Shown: positions 48,532-58,263, numbered from the stretch's first letter. The stretch is DNA of 64,000 bases from Ramlibacter tataouinensis (GCA_002427815.1 DIZF01000068.1:1-64000); one strand, 5' to 3'. Notes: generated from the letters alone by a model not told the origin. Numbers and translations: made by a program.

Positions 48532-49896
48532 ATGAAAACTCAGCTGCGCAACTACGTCACTTCCGCCATGTTGCTCCTGCCCGCCATGGTTACGCTGGCC
48601 GCACTGCCGTCCAGCGTCCTGGCGCAGCCCGCCGCACCCGAGGTTCAATCGCTTGCCGTGGACGCCGATGCCGGCCTCGATGCGGGATCGCGCCTGCGCT
48701 TCAGGCTGATCGGCACGCCGCGCTTGCAGGCCAGCGTGCGCATTCGCGGCGTGCGTGAGAACATCGCGCTGCGCGAAGTTGAGCCAGGCGTCTATGTCGG
48801 CCGCTATACGCTCAAGCGCACTGACCGTGTAGCCCCCGATACCGACGTTCGAGCGCTGCTGAAGCGCGGCAATCGAACCGTGCTCGCCAACTTCGAACTG
48901 GGCGCGACGATGGCTGCGCCGCCGGTCGCCGTCGCACCGCCGCCGCCCCCGCCGCCGCCGCCGCCGGTTCGTGCGCCGGACCCGCTGCGGATCGAGCGCT
49001 TCGGCATGCAGCCGATCGAGCGGATCGAGCCTGGCGCCGAGTTGCAGTTCGCGCTGGAAGGCATGCCCGGCGCCAATGCATCGGTCGACCTGCCGGGCGT
49101 CGAGCGCGACTTGAGGCTGCGCGAGACGCGGCCTGGCCACTACGAAGGCAGCTACACCATCCGGCGCTCCGATGACTTGAACCCGAATCGGCCGATCGTT
49201 GCCACCCTGCGTTCCGGTGACCGTGTTGTCACCGCCAACCTCAACATGCCGGTGGGCCGGCCCGGCGCCGACAACCGCCCGCCGAACGTCGACAGCCGGG
49301 CGCCCGGCCTGGTCCAACTGGTGCCGGCTGAAGGCGCCACCGTGCCGGCAGGTCCGCCGGTCCTGATCACGGCCCGGTTCGAAGATGGGCGCGGCAGCGG
49401 TGTGGATCCGGCCAGCGTGCGCATCGTGGTGTCCGGCCGCAACGTCACGCCGGAAGCGCAGATCGACCACCAGTCGCTCAGCTTCCGCGCCGCGCTGCCG
49501 CCCGGACGGCATACCGTGGAAGTGACGGCCCGCGACCGTGCCGGCAATGCGGTGCGCAAGAGCTGGAGTTTCGACGTGGCCGTGGCGGCGCCCGCGAACG
49601 TGCCGATCCGCATCCTGAACCACGGCAACAACGATCATGTCGGCTCCGGCCCGACGCTGGTGCAGGGGCAGACCGTGCCGAACGCGAACGTCGCCGTCAC
49701 GGTCGTCGCCGTGGCGCCAGTGGCGAACCTTTCGCAGGAGCTGTTTTCGCGGACGCTGCAGGCCGACGCGAATGGCAACTTTTCTTTCACGTTCGTCCCG
49801 CAATTTCCGATCCCCGGCACGCGCTATGACATCACGATGGTTTCGACGCGGGGCAACCTGAGGGATGACGCCAGGCTGGTGCTGATGCAACGGTAA
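48532..49896 (+). CDS. Secreted protein with repeated beta-rich domains and a proline linker
   Basis: A 454-residue exported protein; the ATG at 48532 gives a signal peptide ending near SSVLAQPAAP. Two related modules of about 70 residues follow: LRFRLIGTPRLQASVRIRGV with YVGRYTLKRTDRV, and LQFALEGMPGANASVDLPGV with YEGSYTIRRSDDL. They are separated by a run of ten prolines (near residue 140). The C-terminal half holds two Ig-like folds (HTVEVTARDRAGNAVRKSWS; FSFTFVPQFPIPGTRYDIT). It is probably a periplasmic or surface structural protein; I know no function. Overall length and composition are unlike any named family I recall. Confidence 0.75.
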   Translation: MKTQLRNYVTSAMLLLPAMVTLAALPSSVLAQPAAPEVQSLAVDADAGLDAGSRLRFRLIGTPRLQASVRIRGVRENIALREVEPGVYVGRYTLKRTDRVAPDTDVRALLKRGNRTVLANFELGATMAAPPVAVAPPPPPPPPPPVRAPDPLRIERFGMQPIERIEPGAELQFALEGMPGANASVDLPGVERDLRLRETRPGHYEGSYTIRRSDDLNPNRPIVATLRSGDRVVTANLNMPVGRPGADNRPPNVDSRAPGLVQLVPAEGATVPAGPPVLITARFEDGRGSGVDPASVRIVVSGRNVTPEAQIDHQSLSFRAALPPGRHTVEVTARDRAGNAVRKSWSFDVAVAAPANVPIRILNHGNNDHVGSGPTLVQGQTVPNANVAVTVVAVAPVANLSQELFSRTLQADANGNFSFTFVPQFPIPGTRYDITMVSTRGNLRDDARLVLMQR

Positions 49897-49899
49897 CAG

Positions 49900-50565
49900 G
49901 TGTCATGCGCGATGGATTCGCGAACAATCTGGGACCACACTTCAAAGCTGGTCGAGCTGGCAGGCAGCGACGCGCCGCTGCCCGAGGTCTTGACCGAAGT
50001 GGTCAACGCCGCGCGCTTGCTGACCGAAGAACAATGCCGGGTCGCGCTGTTCATTCACGACCTGGATAACGCCTGCCTGAACCTGGGGGCCAACGGGGGC
50101 ATGCCCGATGGCTACGTCTTGGCCATCCAGGGTTTCAAGGTGGGCGAGCATCAGCCTTCCTGTGGCCGCGCGGCCTTCATAGGCGACGAGGTGATCGTGC
50201 CGGACCTCAGCCTCGATTCCCGCTGGGCGCCCTGTCTGGATCTGGCGCAGGAGTACTCGATCAAGGCCTGCTGGTCTTTCCCGATCCTGTCCAGTACCAC
50301 GGTGCTCGGCACCTTGGCCGTGTACCACGACAGCTGCACAACGCCCGTGAGCGGGCAAGCCGAAGCGCTGAGGTACCTGGCAACCATCGCCTCAGCCGCC
50401 ATTGGGCGCTCGCAGGTGAAGGCGGCGGTCGACCAGGCTGCGCTGCAGCCGACGCAGCGGGCGGAGATGGCCCCTGCAGGTGCGCGCACTGGTCACGGAC
50501 TGCCCAGCCTGCGGCGCTATGTGGCCAGTGCGTCTGGCGTGCGCGATCACGAGAGCGACCGGTAG
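49900..50565 (+). CDS. GAF domain protein
   Basis: A protein of about 217-221 residues (GTG at 49900, or ATG at 49912). Residues about 20-170 are a GAF sensor domain: LPEVLTEVVNAARLLTEEQC, SCGRAAFIGDEVIVPDLSLD and CWSFPILSSTTVLGTLAVYH. The C-terminal 40 residues are low-complexity and carry no output domain, so it may act by binding another protein or be the remnant of a longer sensor. GAF domains of this form often accompany cyclic-nucleotide or phytochrome-like signalling. It begins just after the secreted repeat protein. Confidence 0.75.
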   Translation: MSCAMDSRTIWDHTSKLVELAGSDAPLPEVLTEVVNAARLLTEEQCRVALFIHDLDNACLNLGANGGMPDGYVLAIQGFKVGEHQPSCGRAAFIGDEVIVPDLSLDSRWAPCLDLAQEYSIKACWSFPILSSTTVLGTLAVYHDSCTTPVSGQAEALRYLATIASAAIGRSQVKAAVDQAALQPTQRAEMAPAGARTGHGLPSLRRYVASASGVRDHESDR

Positions 50566-50804
50566 GCATATTGCATCATGCGGCGGTGCGGTGGGCGGCC
50601 GGGGCGCCATCGACGGGGCTGTCATTGCGGGCTTGAGCCGCAATCCATGGACCCCGGGATGCCCGCGTTCCAGGGCATCCCCACCGTCAGCGAATCGGGC
50701 CGGCCCGGCTTCGAATTTGCGACGGCCGCCAAAGGCGTCAACGTGTCCGGCGACGCGGCCGCCGCCCAGTACACTTCACTCAGGAGTCGACAGACAGAAC
50801 CACG
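50566..50804. other. Intergenic region with a REP-like sequence and a Bug-like scrap
   Basis: TCATTGCGGGCTTGAGCCGC then AATCCATGGA is a version of a dispersed repeat common between genes in Burkholderiales. Just after it, 50668-50727 can be read as GIPTVSESGRPGFEFATAA, similar to the VPTVAESGLPGFE block of Bug proteins, but no more of such a gene remains. No intact gene is present. Confidence 0.4.
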
Positions 50805-53800
50805 ATGCAAGGTCAACTATTCACCCAGGACTTTCTGACGCGCGGCGTAACGGAGACTCCGCCTCACCAGGAACTGGGTGACACCGCCTTTGCCAAGTTC
50901 AAAGGCGCGCTGCAAGCGATCTTCCACGGCCTGAACACCCAGTCCACGATCAACGAGGCGCAAACCGAGGCGCTGGTCATCAACAAGGTGCTGATCGAGC
51001 TGGGCTGGGGCGAGGACACCTTGCCCCAGGTCAACTTGTCGGGGAAGCGACGTGAGGACGTGCCCGACGTGCTGCTGTTTGCCAATGCCGCTGCCAAAGC
51101 CACAGCGCTGCCGCTCAAGGATGACCAGCGTTACCGCCACGGCATTGCCATTCTGGAAGCCAAGCGCTGGCTGCGCCCCCTTGATCGGGGTGACGCCGCA
51201 GATGTGCATGACCCGGATGCTCCCTCATCTCAGATGCTGCGGTACTTAAGCCGTGCAGACGTCGTGTCCGATCGCGCCGTCAAATGGGGCATGCTGACCA
51301 ACGGAGCTATCTGGCGGCTGTACTGGCAGGACGCGAGATCACGGGCGGAAGAGTTTTTTGAAATTGATTTGACCGCCGCACTGGGTATGCCCGGCATGCA
51401 GCACGAGCCGGACGAGATAGCGCCCGATCACGCAATCAAGCTTTTCTTCCTCTTCTTCCGCCGCGCGGCCTTCCTGCCTCAGGACTGGGACATCGCTGGT
51501 CGCAGCTTCCACTTCTATGCCCTGAACGAAGCCCGACTGTACGAAGAGAAGGTATCGCAGGACCTGGGCTCGCGCGTGTTTGGCGAGATCTTCCCGCAAT
51601 TGGCCGATGCACTGGCCCGGGGAGACTTGCATGCCAAGACCCATGAGGTGGGCTACGGCCAGTTCAAACGCCGCCAGTTCGTCCCAAACTACCTGGATGA
51701 AGTGCGCGAAGCCGCGTTGGTGTTGCTGTATCGCCTGCTGTTCCTCTTTTACGCCGAAGACCGTAATTTGCTGCCGGTGCGCGATGCACGCTATGCGCCA
51801 TACAGTGTCCGGCGTTTGCGTGAACGCGTGCGCGATGCGGTGGATCGGGGCGACGTGTTTTCCTCCCGCCTCGATAACATCTGGCGCGACCTGCAAGGCG
51901 CCTTCCTGCTCATCGACGAGGGCGACGACGCTGTGGGCATGCCCGCGTACAACGGCGGCCTGTTCGACCGGGCGCGCGCGCCGCTGCTTGAGCGTACCCG
52001 CGTGCCGGACGCGGTGATGGCCCCGATCATCGACGCGCTGTCCCGCCGCACCGAAGACCGGCTGCGCGGCTGGATCAATTACCGTGACCTGTCCGTTTCG
52101 CACCTGGGCGGCATCTACGAACGCCTGCTGGAATACACGTTGGTGCATGAGGTGCAGGCCAAGGACGACTACAAGGAAAAGCCGGAGATCGACCGCATCA
52201 CGGCCCAGCCGGCCAGTTTTGCGCGCAAGGTGTCAGGCAGCTACTACACGCACGATGACCTGGTACGGTTGATTTTGCGCGAATCGGTGGGCTTGCTGGC
52301 ACGCGAACGGCTGGACGCATTCGAAGCGCACATCAAGAAACTGGGTCGAAAGGGCTCGCTCAATCCAGCCGATTGGGAAGCGCTCGATGCCAAAGACCCT
52401 GCCAGCGCGATGCTCGAATTGAAGATCTGCGACCCCGCGATGGGCAGCGGCCATTTTTTGGTCGCGCTGGTCGACGACCTGGCCGACCGCGTATTGGAGG
52501 CCATCACCACTGGCACGCATTGGGTCAACGAGCAGCCTTGGGCCGCGCACTTGGTGGAGACGGGCCGGCCGTGGCAAAGCCCGGTGCTGGCGCGGATGGC
52601 CCACATCCGGCGCAGCATCAAGACGACCGCTAAAGACCATGGCTGGGCTGTGACGGACGCGCAGTTGGACGATCGGCACATCGTTCGCCGCATGATTCTG
52701 AAGAAAACCATCTTCGGCGTGGACAAGAATCCGATGGCAGTGGAATTGGCCAAGACGGCACTGTGGCTGCACACCTTCACGGTCGGCGCACCCCTGAGTT
52801 TTCTGGACCATCACCTGAAAATTGGCGATAGCCTTCATGGCGAGCAGTTGCCGCGCGTCCAGCGCGGACTGCAGGATCTAGGCGCCCTGTTGTTGCAAAG
52901 CGAATTCGACCGGCTGGCGCTGGCGGCGAAAAACATCGCCCAGGTGGCCGATCTGACCGACACGGATATCGGTGAGGCACAACTGTCCAAGCAGTTGGCC
53001 ACCGAAGCTGACAAGCAAATCGCGCCGATCCACGCTGTGCTGGACTTCTGGCGCGCGTTGCGCTGGCTGGTGCCCGGCTGGCCTGTGGACAAGATCGCCA
53101 AGCTGCCGCGACTGCTCAAGGTGGCGGAGGGCGCACCGAACCCGCTGCTCGACGGGCTTGTGAAGCTGCTCGACCCCGGTCACAACCTGGTTGCCGTGCT
53201 CAGCGCGGGGAATCTCGACGGCAATGATCCAGGGACAAAGGCCGCCAATGACCTGATGGGTGCGGCTCGTGCGGTCGCCGCGCGCGAAACGTTTTTCCAT
53301 TGGTGGACCGCCTTTCCTACAGTTTTCGGCAGCGGGTCAGGCGGCTTTGACGCCATCATCGGCAACCCACCGTGGGATCGCATCAAGCTGCAGGAGGTCG
53401 AATGGTTTGCCGAGAGGGACCTGAACATTGCCGCGCAACCCCGCGCCGCCGATCGCAAACGCCTCATTAGCGAATTGCGGGCGAAGAAGGCTGCGTTGTG
53501 GGACAGCTACGTGGGGGCCACGGAACGCGCCGAGGCCAATGCGCGTGTGTTGGGCAACGGCAAGCTCGGCAGCGGCGACTACCCCATGCTCGGTGGCGGC
53601 GATGTGAACCTGTACAGCCTGTTCGTCGAACGGGCGCAGGCGTTGATCGCCCCCGACGGCCTTGTGGCGTTGCTCACGCCCAGCGGCATCGCGGCCGACA
53701 AAGGCGCGTCCGAATTCTTTCGGAGCATCAGCAGCACGGGGCGGCTCGGAGCACTATTTGATTTCGAGAACCGCAAGGTGTTCTTCCCGGACGTGCATGC

Positions 53801-55079
53801 CAGTTTCAAGTTCTGTGCGCTCGTGTTCGGCGGACCCAAGCGCGCTTTCAAGCAAACCCGCTGCTCCTCCTACCTGCATCATCTGGCCGAGCTGGACGAC
53901 CCTGCACGCGTACTCACGCTGACGGCCGATGACTTTCAGCGCGTGAATCCCAACACCGGCGCCGCCCCTATTTTCCGGAGCCGCCGTGATGCCGACATCA
54001 CACTCAGGCTTTACGCGCAGCATCCTGTGCTCGTCAAGCACGGCGGGGTAAGCGCCTCCACTGGCCAGCAGCCGGACTCCAAAGTCTGGCCCGTCAAGTA
54101 CGTGACCATGTTTCACATGACCAACGACTCGGGTCTTTTCTTGAAGCAGGACGAGTTGGAAAAGCAGCGCTGGCAGCGGACGACTTTGAACCGCTGGGCC
54201 GATGCCAATCGCCATCAAGCGGTACCGCTGTATGTGGGGCGCATGGTTCACCAATACGACCACCGCCACGCCAGTGTCACTGTCAACGAAGAGAACCTTC
54301 AGAATGCCGCTCTTGGTGCGACGCTTTCCGTGATGGAAAAGGGCGATCCGTCAACGCTGCCCCAGCCCCAGTACTGGATAGCTATCGATCCACCCACAGA
54401 AGTGGGTCGCCGTGAATGGGCTTTGGGGTTTCGTGACATCGCACGAGCCACCGACGTACGCACCATGATCGCGGCCATTATCCCTGGGGTCGCCGCCGGG
54501 AACACATTGCCGCTCCTCCTCCCGGAAGGAATTGGAGCAAGCGAAATGTCGTTGCTGCTGGCGACATTCAACTCGTTCGCATTTGACTACATCACGCGGC
54601 AGAAGGCCCAGTCCACTCATCTGAATTGGTACATCCTCGAACAGCTTCCGGTCATCGAGCCCGAGCGGTTCAATGAATTCCTGCCTGCAAAGTTCGCCCA
54701 CACCATGCGCGCAGCCAAGCTGATGAACGGTAATCACCCCCACCCAAGCGTCGCGGATTTCGTCGTGCCGCAAGTGCTGGCACTGACCTATACGGCCTAC
54801 GACATGGCCCCTTTTGCTCGCGACCTCGGTTATGTGGATGCCTCGGGCAAGGTGCTGCCTCCATTCGCGTGGAATGACGAAGAGCGTCGCGCCCGCCTGG
54901 TGGCGCTGGATGCGCTGTTCTTCTACCTATACGGTCTTGGCGCCGACGACGCGGCTTACGTCATGGACACTTTTCCAATCGTTCGCGAGCAGGACGAAAA
55001 GACGTTTGGCCGCTATCGAACGAAGGATGACGTTCTCGCATTGTTGGAAAGCCTCGACTCCGACACCATCTCCGCCTGA
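50805..55079 (+). CDS. Type IIG-like restriction-modification protein (nuclease - DNA methyltransferase)
   Basis: A 1424-residue single-chain protein. Near the N-terminus a PD-(D/E)XK nuclease signature is visible (P87-D88, then E118-A-K120 in ILEAKRW). The central methyltransferase has motif I at 543-549 (DPAMGSG) and motif IV NPPW at 854-857, of the Eco57I/PglX gamma-type that makes N6-methyladenine. The C-terminal 500 residues probably contain the target-recognition domain (WNWYILEQLPVI-like LNWYILEQLPVIEPERF). The arrangement suits a solitary Type IIG enzyme; PglX of BREX is also similar, but no other BREX genes are here. It probably restricts unmodified foreign DNA. Confidence 0.85.
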   Translation: MQGQLFTQDFLTRGVTETPPHQELGDTAFAKFKGALQAIFHGLNTQSTINEAQTEALVINKVLIELGWGEDTLPQVNLSGKRREDVPDVLLFANAAAKATALPLKDDQRYRHGIAILEAKRWLRPLDRGDAADVHDPDAPSSQMLRYLSRADVVSDRAVKWGMLTNGAIWRLYWQDARSRAEEFFEIDLTAALGMPGMQHEPDEIAPDHAIKLFFLFFRRAAFLPQDWDIAGRSFHFYALNEARLYEEKVSQDLGSRVFGEIFPQLADALARGDLHAKTHEVGYGQFKRRQFVPNYLDEVREAALVLLYRLLFLFYAEDRNLLPVRDARYAPYSVRRLRERVRDAVDRGDVFSSRLDNIWRDLQGAFLLIDEGDDAVGMPAYNGGLFDRARAPLLERTRVPDAVMAPIIDALSRRTEDRLRGWINYRDLSVSHLGGIYERLLEYTLVHEVQAKDDYKEKPEIDRITAQPASFARKVSGSYYTHDDLVRLILRESVGLLARERLDAFEAHIKKLGRKGSLNPADWEALDAKDPASAMLELKICDPAMGSGHFLVALVDDLADRVLEAITTGTHWVNEQPWAAHLVETGRPWQSPVLARMAHIRRSIKTTAKDHGWAVTDAQLDDRHIVRRMILKKTIFGVDKNPMAVELAKTALWLHTFTVGAPLSFLDHHLKIGDSLHGEQLPRVQRGLQDLGALLLQSEFDRLALAAKNIAQVADLTDTDIGEAQLSKQLATEADKQIAPIHAVLDFWRALRWLVPGWPVDKIAKLPRLLKVAEGAPNPLLDGLVKLLDPGHNLVAVLSAGNLDGNDPGTKAANDLMGAARAVAARETFFHWWTAFPTVFGSGSGGFDAIIGNPPWDRIKLQEVEWFAERDLNIAAQPRAADRKRLISELRAKKAALWDSYVGATERAEANARVLGNGKLGSGDYPMLGGGDVNLYSLFVERAQALIAPDGLVALLTPSGIAADKGASEFFRSISSTGRLGALFDFENRKVFFPDVHASFKFCALVFGGPKRAFKQTRCSSYLHHLAELDDPARVLTLTADDFQRVNPNTGAAPIFRSRRDADITLRLYAQHPVLVKHGGVSASTGQQPDSKVWPVKYVTMFHMTNDSGLFLKQDELEKQRWQRTTLNRWADANRHQAVPLYVGRMVHQYDHRHASVTVNEENLQNAALGATLSVMEKGDPSTLPQPQYWIAIDPPTEVGRREWALGFRDIARATDVRTMIAAIIPGVAAGNTLPLLLPEGIGASEMSLLLATFNSFAFDYITRQKAQSTHLNWYILEQLPVIEPERFNEFLPAKFAHTMRAAKLMNGNHPHPSVADFVVPQVLALTYTAYDMAPFARDLGYVDASGKVLPPFAWNDEERRARLVALDALFFYLYGLGADDAAYVMDTFPIVREQDEKTFGRYRTKDDVLALLESLDSDTISA

Positions 55080-55219
55080 GCGTTCCCGGATCAAGGCAGT
55101 GCTGGAGACCCAGTTGTCATCTCTCTGCAGCCCCAGCTAACGCGCTGTTTGCGTCCCAAGCCTGGCAGATTATGGTGGGGTGGGCGTGTTGGGCTGATAC
55201 AGCTTTCTTCAAGGTAAAA

Positions 55220-56215
55220 ATGCAGTTCTGTAAATTTACCTTGAAGAAACCAGAGATTCATTTTTACGAGCTGAACGAGCAGCAAAAGCGGCAGCTCATC
55301 GATGCCGAGATGCTTTTCTCCGCCCTCGAGCAAGCGGAGATGGAAACCATTCGCCATCGCGGTTCTATGTTCTGGCGCGAGCAGGACGGGGGGCGCTATC
55401 TCATCGCTCTTTCGGCCAGTTCACGCCAGCGCTCGCTCGGGCCTGCGTCCCCTGAAAACGAATTGAAGTACGAGCGCTTCACCAAGAGGAAAGAAGAGGT
55501 CGCGGCGCGCGTCAAGTCGCTGCGGGCAAAGGCTGACGAATGCCGGCGCATGAACAAGGCGCTGCGAGTGGGTCGGACGCCCGACATCCTGATCGACGTT
55601 CTCAACACCATGATGCGATTCGGTGTGTCGCAGCATTTTCTGGTGGTGGGAACCTACGCCCTGTTCGCCTATGAAACCGCTGCAGGGGTACGCTTTCCCA
55701 CCGACGTGATGAGCACCCAGCACGCGGACCTGTTGTTCGACACCGCCAACAGGGCCGCCTTCATGGAAGTCATGAAAGACCGCCAGACGTCATTCCTGGG
55801 CATCCTTAAAAAGGTCGACAAGACTTTCGAGCGCGACGAACTGGAGAACCAAACGGCGCGCAACGCGTCGGGTTACGAGATCGACCTGCTCCGGCGCTTT
55901 CCACCGGACCCGGAGGACCGGTCCGAGCACCCGCTTCAAATGACGTCTGAAGAAGGAGACTTGTGGCCCGTCCGCGCCTCGATGGGGCAGAAGCTCTTGT
56001 CGGTGCCGCGCTTCGACCAGGTCGTCGTCGGCGTGAATGGCGGCATGGCGCGCATGCGCACCGTGCATCCATTACATTTCGCTCGCATCAAGCGCCAGCT
56101 TTCAAAGGACCCGAACCGCGACCCGCGCAAGAAGGCCAAGGACCTCGCGCAGGCAGATAGGGTGCAAGCCTTGGTCAAAGAATACTTGCCCCACCTGGCT
56201 GATCAACGCAGCTAA
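55220..56215 (+). CDS. GSU2403-type nucleotidyltransferase-fold protein
   Basis: A 331-residue protein when begun at the ATG at 55220 (AAGG six bases upstream); an earlier ATG at 55172 lacks such a site. The block RHRGSMFWREQDGGRYLIAL then SRQRSLGP and the nucleotidyltransferase-like core HFLVVGTYALFAYE with THADLLFD-type TQHADLLFD match what I know of the GSU2403 family. These proteins have a DNA polymerase beta-like fold and are often encoded in defence or toxin-antitoxin settings, but their activity is unproven. It follows the Type IIG gene by 140 bases on the same strand. Confidence 0.7.
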   Translation: MQFCKFTLKKPEIHFYELNEQQKRQLIDAEMLFSALEQAEMETIRHRGSMFWREQDGGRYLIALSASSRQRSLGPASPENELKYERFTKRKEEVAARVKSLRAKADECRRMNKALRVGRTPDILIDVLNTMMRFGVSQHFLVVGTYALFAYETAAGVRFPTDVMSTQHADLLFDTANRAAFMEVMKDRQTSFLGILKKVDKTFERDELENQTARNASGYEIDLLRRFPPDPEDRSEHPLQMTSEEGDLWPVRASMGQKLLSVPRFDQVVVGVNGGMARMRTVHPLHFARIKRQLSKDPNRDPRKKAKDLAQADRVQALVKEYLPHLADQRS

Positions 56216-56220
56216 GGCGT

Positions 56221-56867
56221 TCAGTGCCGCGTATCGCGATGGGCGTCCACCCAGTACGCCCATGCCACCAGCAGCCACTGGGCCTGGCCGACCCAGGCGA
56301 TGGCGGGGGGGTCCCCGAAGAAGTTGCCGAGGTGAATCAGTGCCAGGAAGCCGACCAGGCCCATGAGCCCGTAGCTGCCCGCCTTGTCTTTCGCACGCGT
56401 CGCTCTCGCGTACAGCCAGACACCCGCCGCAAAGATCGGGATCTCCACGGCCAGTGTCGCAGCCTTCGACTGCCATAGCCCCAGCCCCACCATGGGGCCG
56501 GCGCCGGGCATCAGGGGCAGGTCGGGCACATGGACGATGGCGTCGAGCAGCCAACGGCTGACCACCAGGGCGGCAACGACGGCCGCGCCGCTGAGGTCTC
56601 CCTTGGCGTACGCGTACGCGTACGCAGCGCCAAGCGCCAAGCCCCAACAGATGACCGCCAGCAGGCTGTGCGAATGGGATAGTGATCGAAGATCAGCGGC
56701 GTCACGGCGGTGGCGCCAGGGGCGATGCGGACGGACTCCATGCCCAGCAGCAGGAAGGTGGGCCAGAGAAGATCCAGCCACTGCGCCGCGAGGAAAGCCG
56801 TGCCGAGCGACACGCGCGGCACGACCCGCTTCGCTGCAAAACCCACGCCGAAGTGACCGATAAACAT
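56221..56867 (-). pseudogene. Membrane protein gene broken by a one-base frameshift
   Basis: Read from the ATG at 56867 the frame gives MFIGHFGVGFAAKRVVPRVS and continues to TPLIFDHYPI; from there the sequence switches to another frame reading SHSLLAVICWGLALGAAYAY and on through four membrane segments to the stop at 56221. Related proteins read HYPxSHSL, so one base has been lost near 56683 (CCCATTCGCAC where ATT TCG CAC is expected). The protein would be about 215 residues with five or six membrane spans. Either the gene is recently broken or the base is an assembly error. Confidence 0.8.
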
Positions 56868-58144
56868 CACAGGCTCCGTGTGAAGGAGGTTGCGCCGTTG
56901 CGCCCCGGCAAGTGCAGCATGCTCGCCGCGGGCGCGCTCTCCGCCAGCAGTTTGCCCTTTTTCCACACCTTCAACCGGTTCGCCCTCAGCCGGATCGCTT
57001 CGATGGGATCGCGCGCCTGCAGCAGCACAAAACTCGCGTCGCAGCCCGGCTCCAGCCCATACCCTTGCAGGTGCATCAGCTTCGCTGCGTTCGTCGTCAC
57101 CGCGTCGAAGCAGGCGCGGATGCCTTTCTGGCTGGTCATCTGCGCCACGTGCAGGCCCATGTGCGCCACCTCCAGCATGTCGCCCGAGCCCATGCCATAC
57201 CAGGGGTCCATCACGCAGTCGTGGCCGAAGGCGACATTGACGCCGGCTGCCATCAGCTCCGGTACGCGCGTCATGCCGCGCCGCTTGGGGTACGTGTCGT
57301 GGCGGCCCTGCAGGGTGATGTTGACCAGCGGGTTGGCCACGATGCTGACGCCGCTCTCGGCGATCAGCGGAATCAATTTGCTGACGTAGTAATTGTCCAT
57401 GCTGTGCATGGAGGTGCAGTGCGAGCCCGTCACCCGGCCTTGCAGGCCCAGTCTGTGTGTTTCAAAAGCCAGTGTCTCGATGTGGCGCGACAGCGGGTCG
57501 TCGGACTCGTCGCAATGCATGTCGACCGGCTTGCCGCGGTCGGCAGCGATCTCGCACAACAGCTTCACGCTGGCAGCGCCTTCGCTCATGGTGCGCTCGA
57601 AATGCGGGATGCCGCCGACGACGTCGACGCCCAGGTCGAGAGCGCGCTTGAGGTTGTCGACGCCGCCTTTGCTGCGGAGGACGCCGTCCTGCGGGAAGGC
57701 GACCAGCTGCAGGGCTAGATAGGGAGCGACGCGGCGCTTGACTTCCAGCAGCGCTTCGACCGCGAGCAGGCTGGGATCGCTGGTATCGACGTGGCTGCGG
57801 ATCGCCAACAGGCCTTTGGCCACCGCCCAGTCGCAGTAGGTGAGGGCGCGTTCGATGATGTCCTCGGCCTTGAGCGTGGGCTTGAGCTCGCCCCAGAGTG
57901 CTATGCCCTCCAACAGCGTGCCGCTCTGGTTGACGCGCGGGAGGCCGTAGCTCAGGCAGGCGTCCATGTGGAAATGGGGGTCGCAGAAGGGCGGGGAGAG
58001 CAGGTAGCCGGCGGCGGCTACGATTTCGTGGGCCGGGGCGGAGAGGCCGGGCGTGACCTCGACGATGCGGCCGGCCTCGACAGCGACCGACATGCCGGTG
58101 CGGCCGTCGGGCAGGGTGGCGTTGGTGATGAGGAGGTCGAGCAC
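56867..58144 (-). CDS. codA: Cytosine deaminase (amidohydrolase family)
   Basis: A 425-residue CodA-type deaminase with a GTG start at 58144, preceded by GGAGA. Metal and catalytic residues are present: DPHFHMD (H-x-H), the MHCDESDDP block with His and catalytic Glu, SHCTSMH and GHDCVMDPW with the Asp. It converts cytosine to uracil and ammonia. Downstream in the window lie uracil phosphoribosyltransferase and URC-pathway genes that would use the uracil. Its stop overlaps the start codon region of the frameshifted membrane protein gene. Confidence 0.9.
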   Translation of the reverse strand: MLDLLITNATLPDGRTGMSVAVEAGRIVEVTPGLSAPAHEIVAAAGYLLSPPFCDPHFHMDACLSYGLPRVNQSGTLLEGIALWGELKPTLKAEDIIERALTYCDWAVAKGLLAIRSHVDTSDPSLLAVEALLEVKRRVAPYLALQLVAFPQDGVLRSKGGVDNLKRALDLGVDVVGGIPHFERTMSEGAASVKLLCEIAADRGKPVDMHCDESDDPLSRHIETLAFETHRLGLQGRVTGSHCTSMHSMDNYYVSKLIPLIAESGVSIVANPLVNITLQGRHDTYPKRRGMTRVPELMAAGVNVAFGHDCVMDPWYGMGSGDMLEVAHMGLHVAQMTSQKGIRACFDAVTTNAAKLMHLQGYGLEPGCDASFVLLQARDPIEAIRLRANRLKVWKKGKLLAESAPAASMLHLPGRNGATSFTRSL

Positions 58145-58163
58145 TTATTTTCTCCGGCTGGTC

Positions 58164-58249
58164 GCAAATGGGGTCAGAGCACGATTTCGTAGTTGTACCG
58201 CACACTCCGGAAAAGCCATTTTCCTGAATCGTGATCTGACCCCATTTGC
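58164..58249. repeat. Palindromic element, copy 1
   Basis: Two 23-base inverted arms (58164-58186 and 58227-58249, one mismatch) with core GGGGTCAGAGCACGATT / AATCGTGATCTGACCCC enclose a 40-base spacer. An inverted copy with the same 40-base spacer length lies at 59363-59444, on the other side of the RES-Xre gene pair. The structure would fold into a long hairpin. Confidence 0.9.
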
Positions 58250-58263
58250 CGCACCGTCACTAA

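Noticed and set aside
48940..48970. CCG-type triplet run as a repeat array
   Set aside because: It simply encodes the ten-proline linker in the secreted protein; no CRISPR-type repeat-spacer structure occurs here or elsewhere in the window.
48499..49896. Long open frame antisense to the secreted repeat protein (48514-49890 on the minus strand)
   Set aside because: The plus-strand frame has a signal peptide and repeated domains; the minus-strand translation is His/Arg-rich low-complexity sequence.
50805..55079. Interpretation as BREX
   Set aside because: The methyltransferase resembles PglX, but no BrxA, BrxB, BrxC, PglZ or BrxL gene is in the window, and an N-terminal nuclease signature favours Type IIG.
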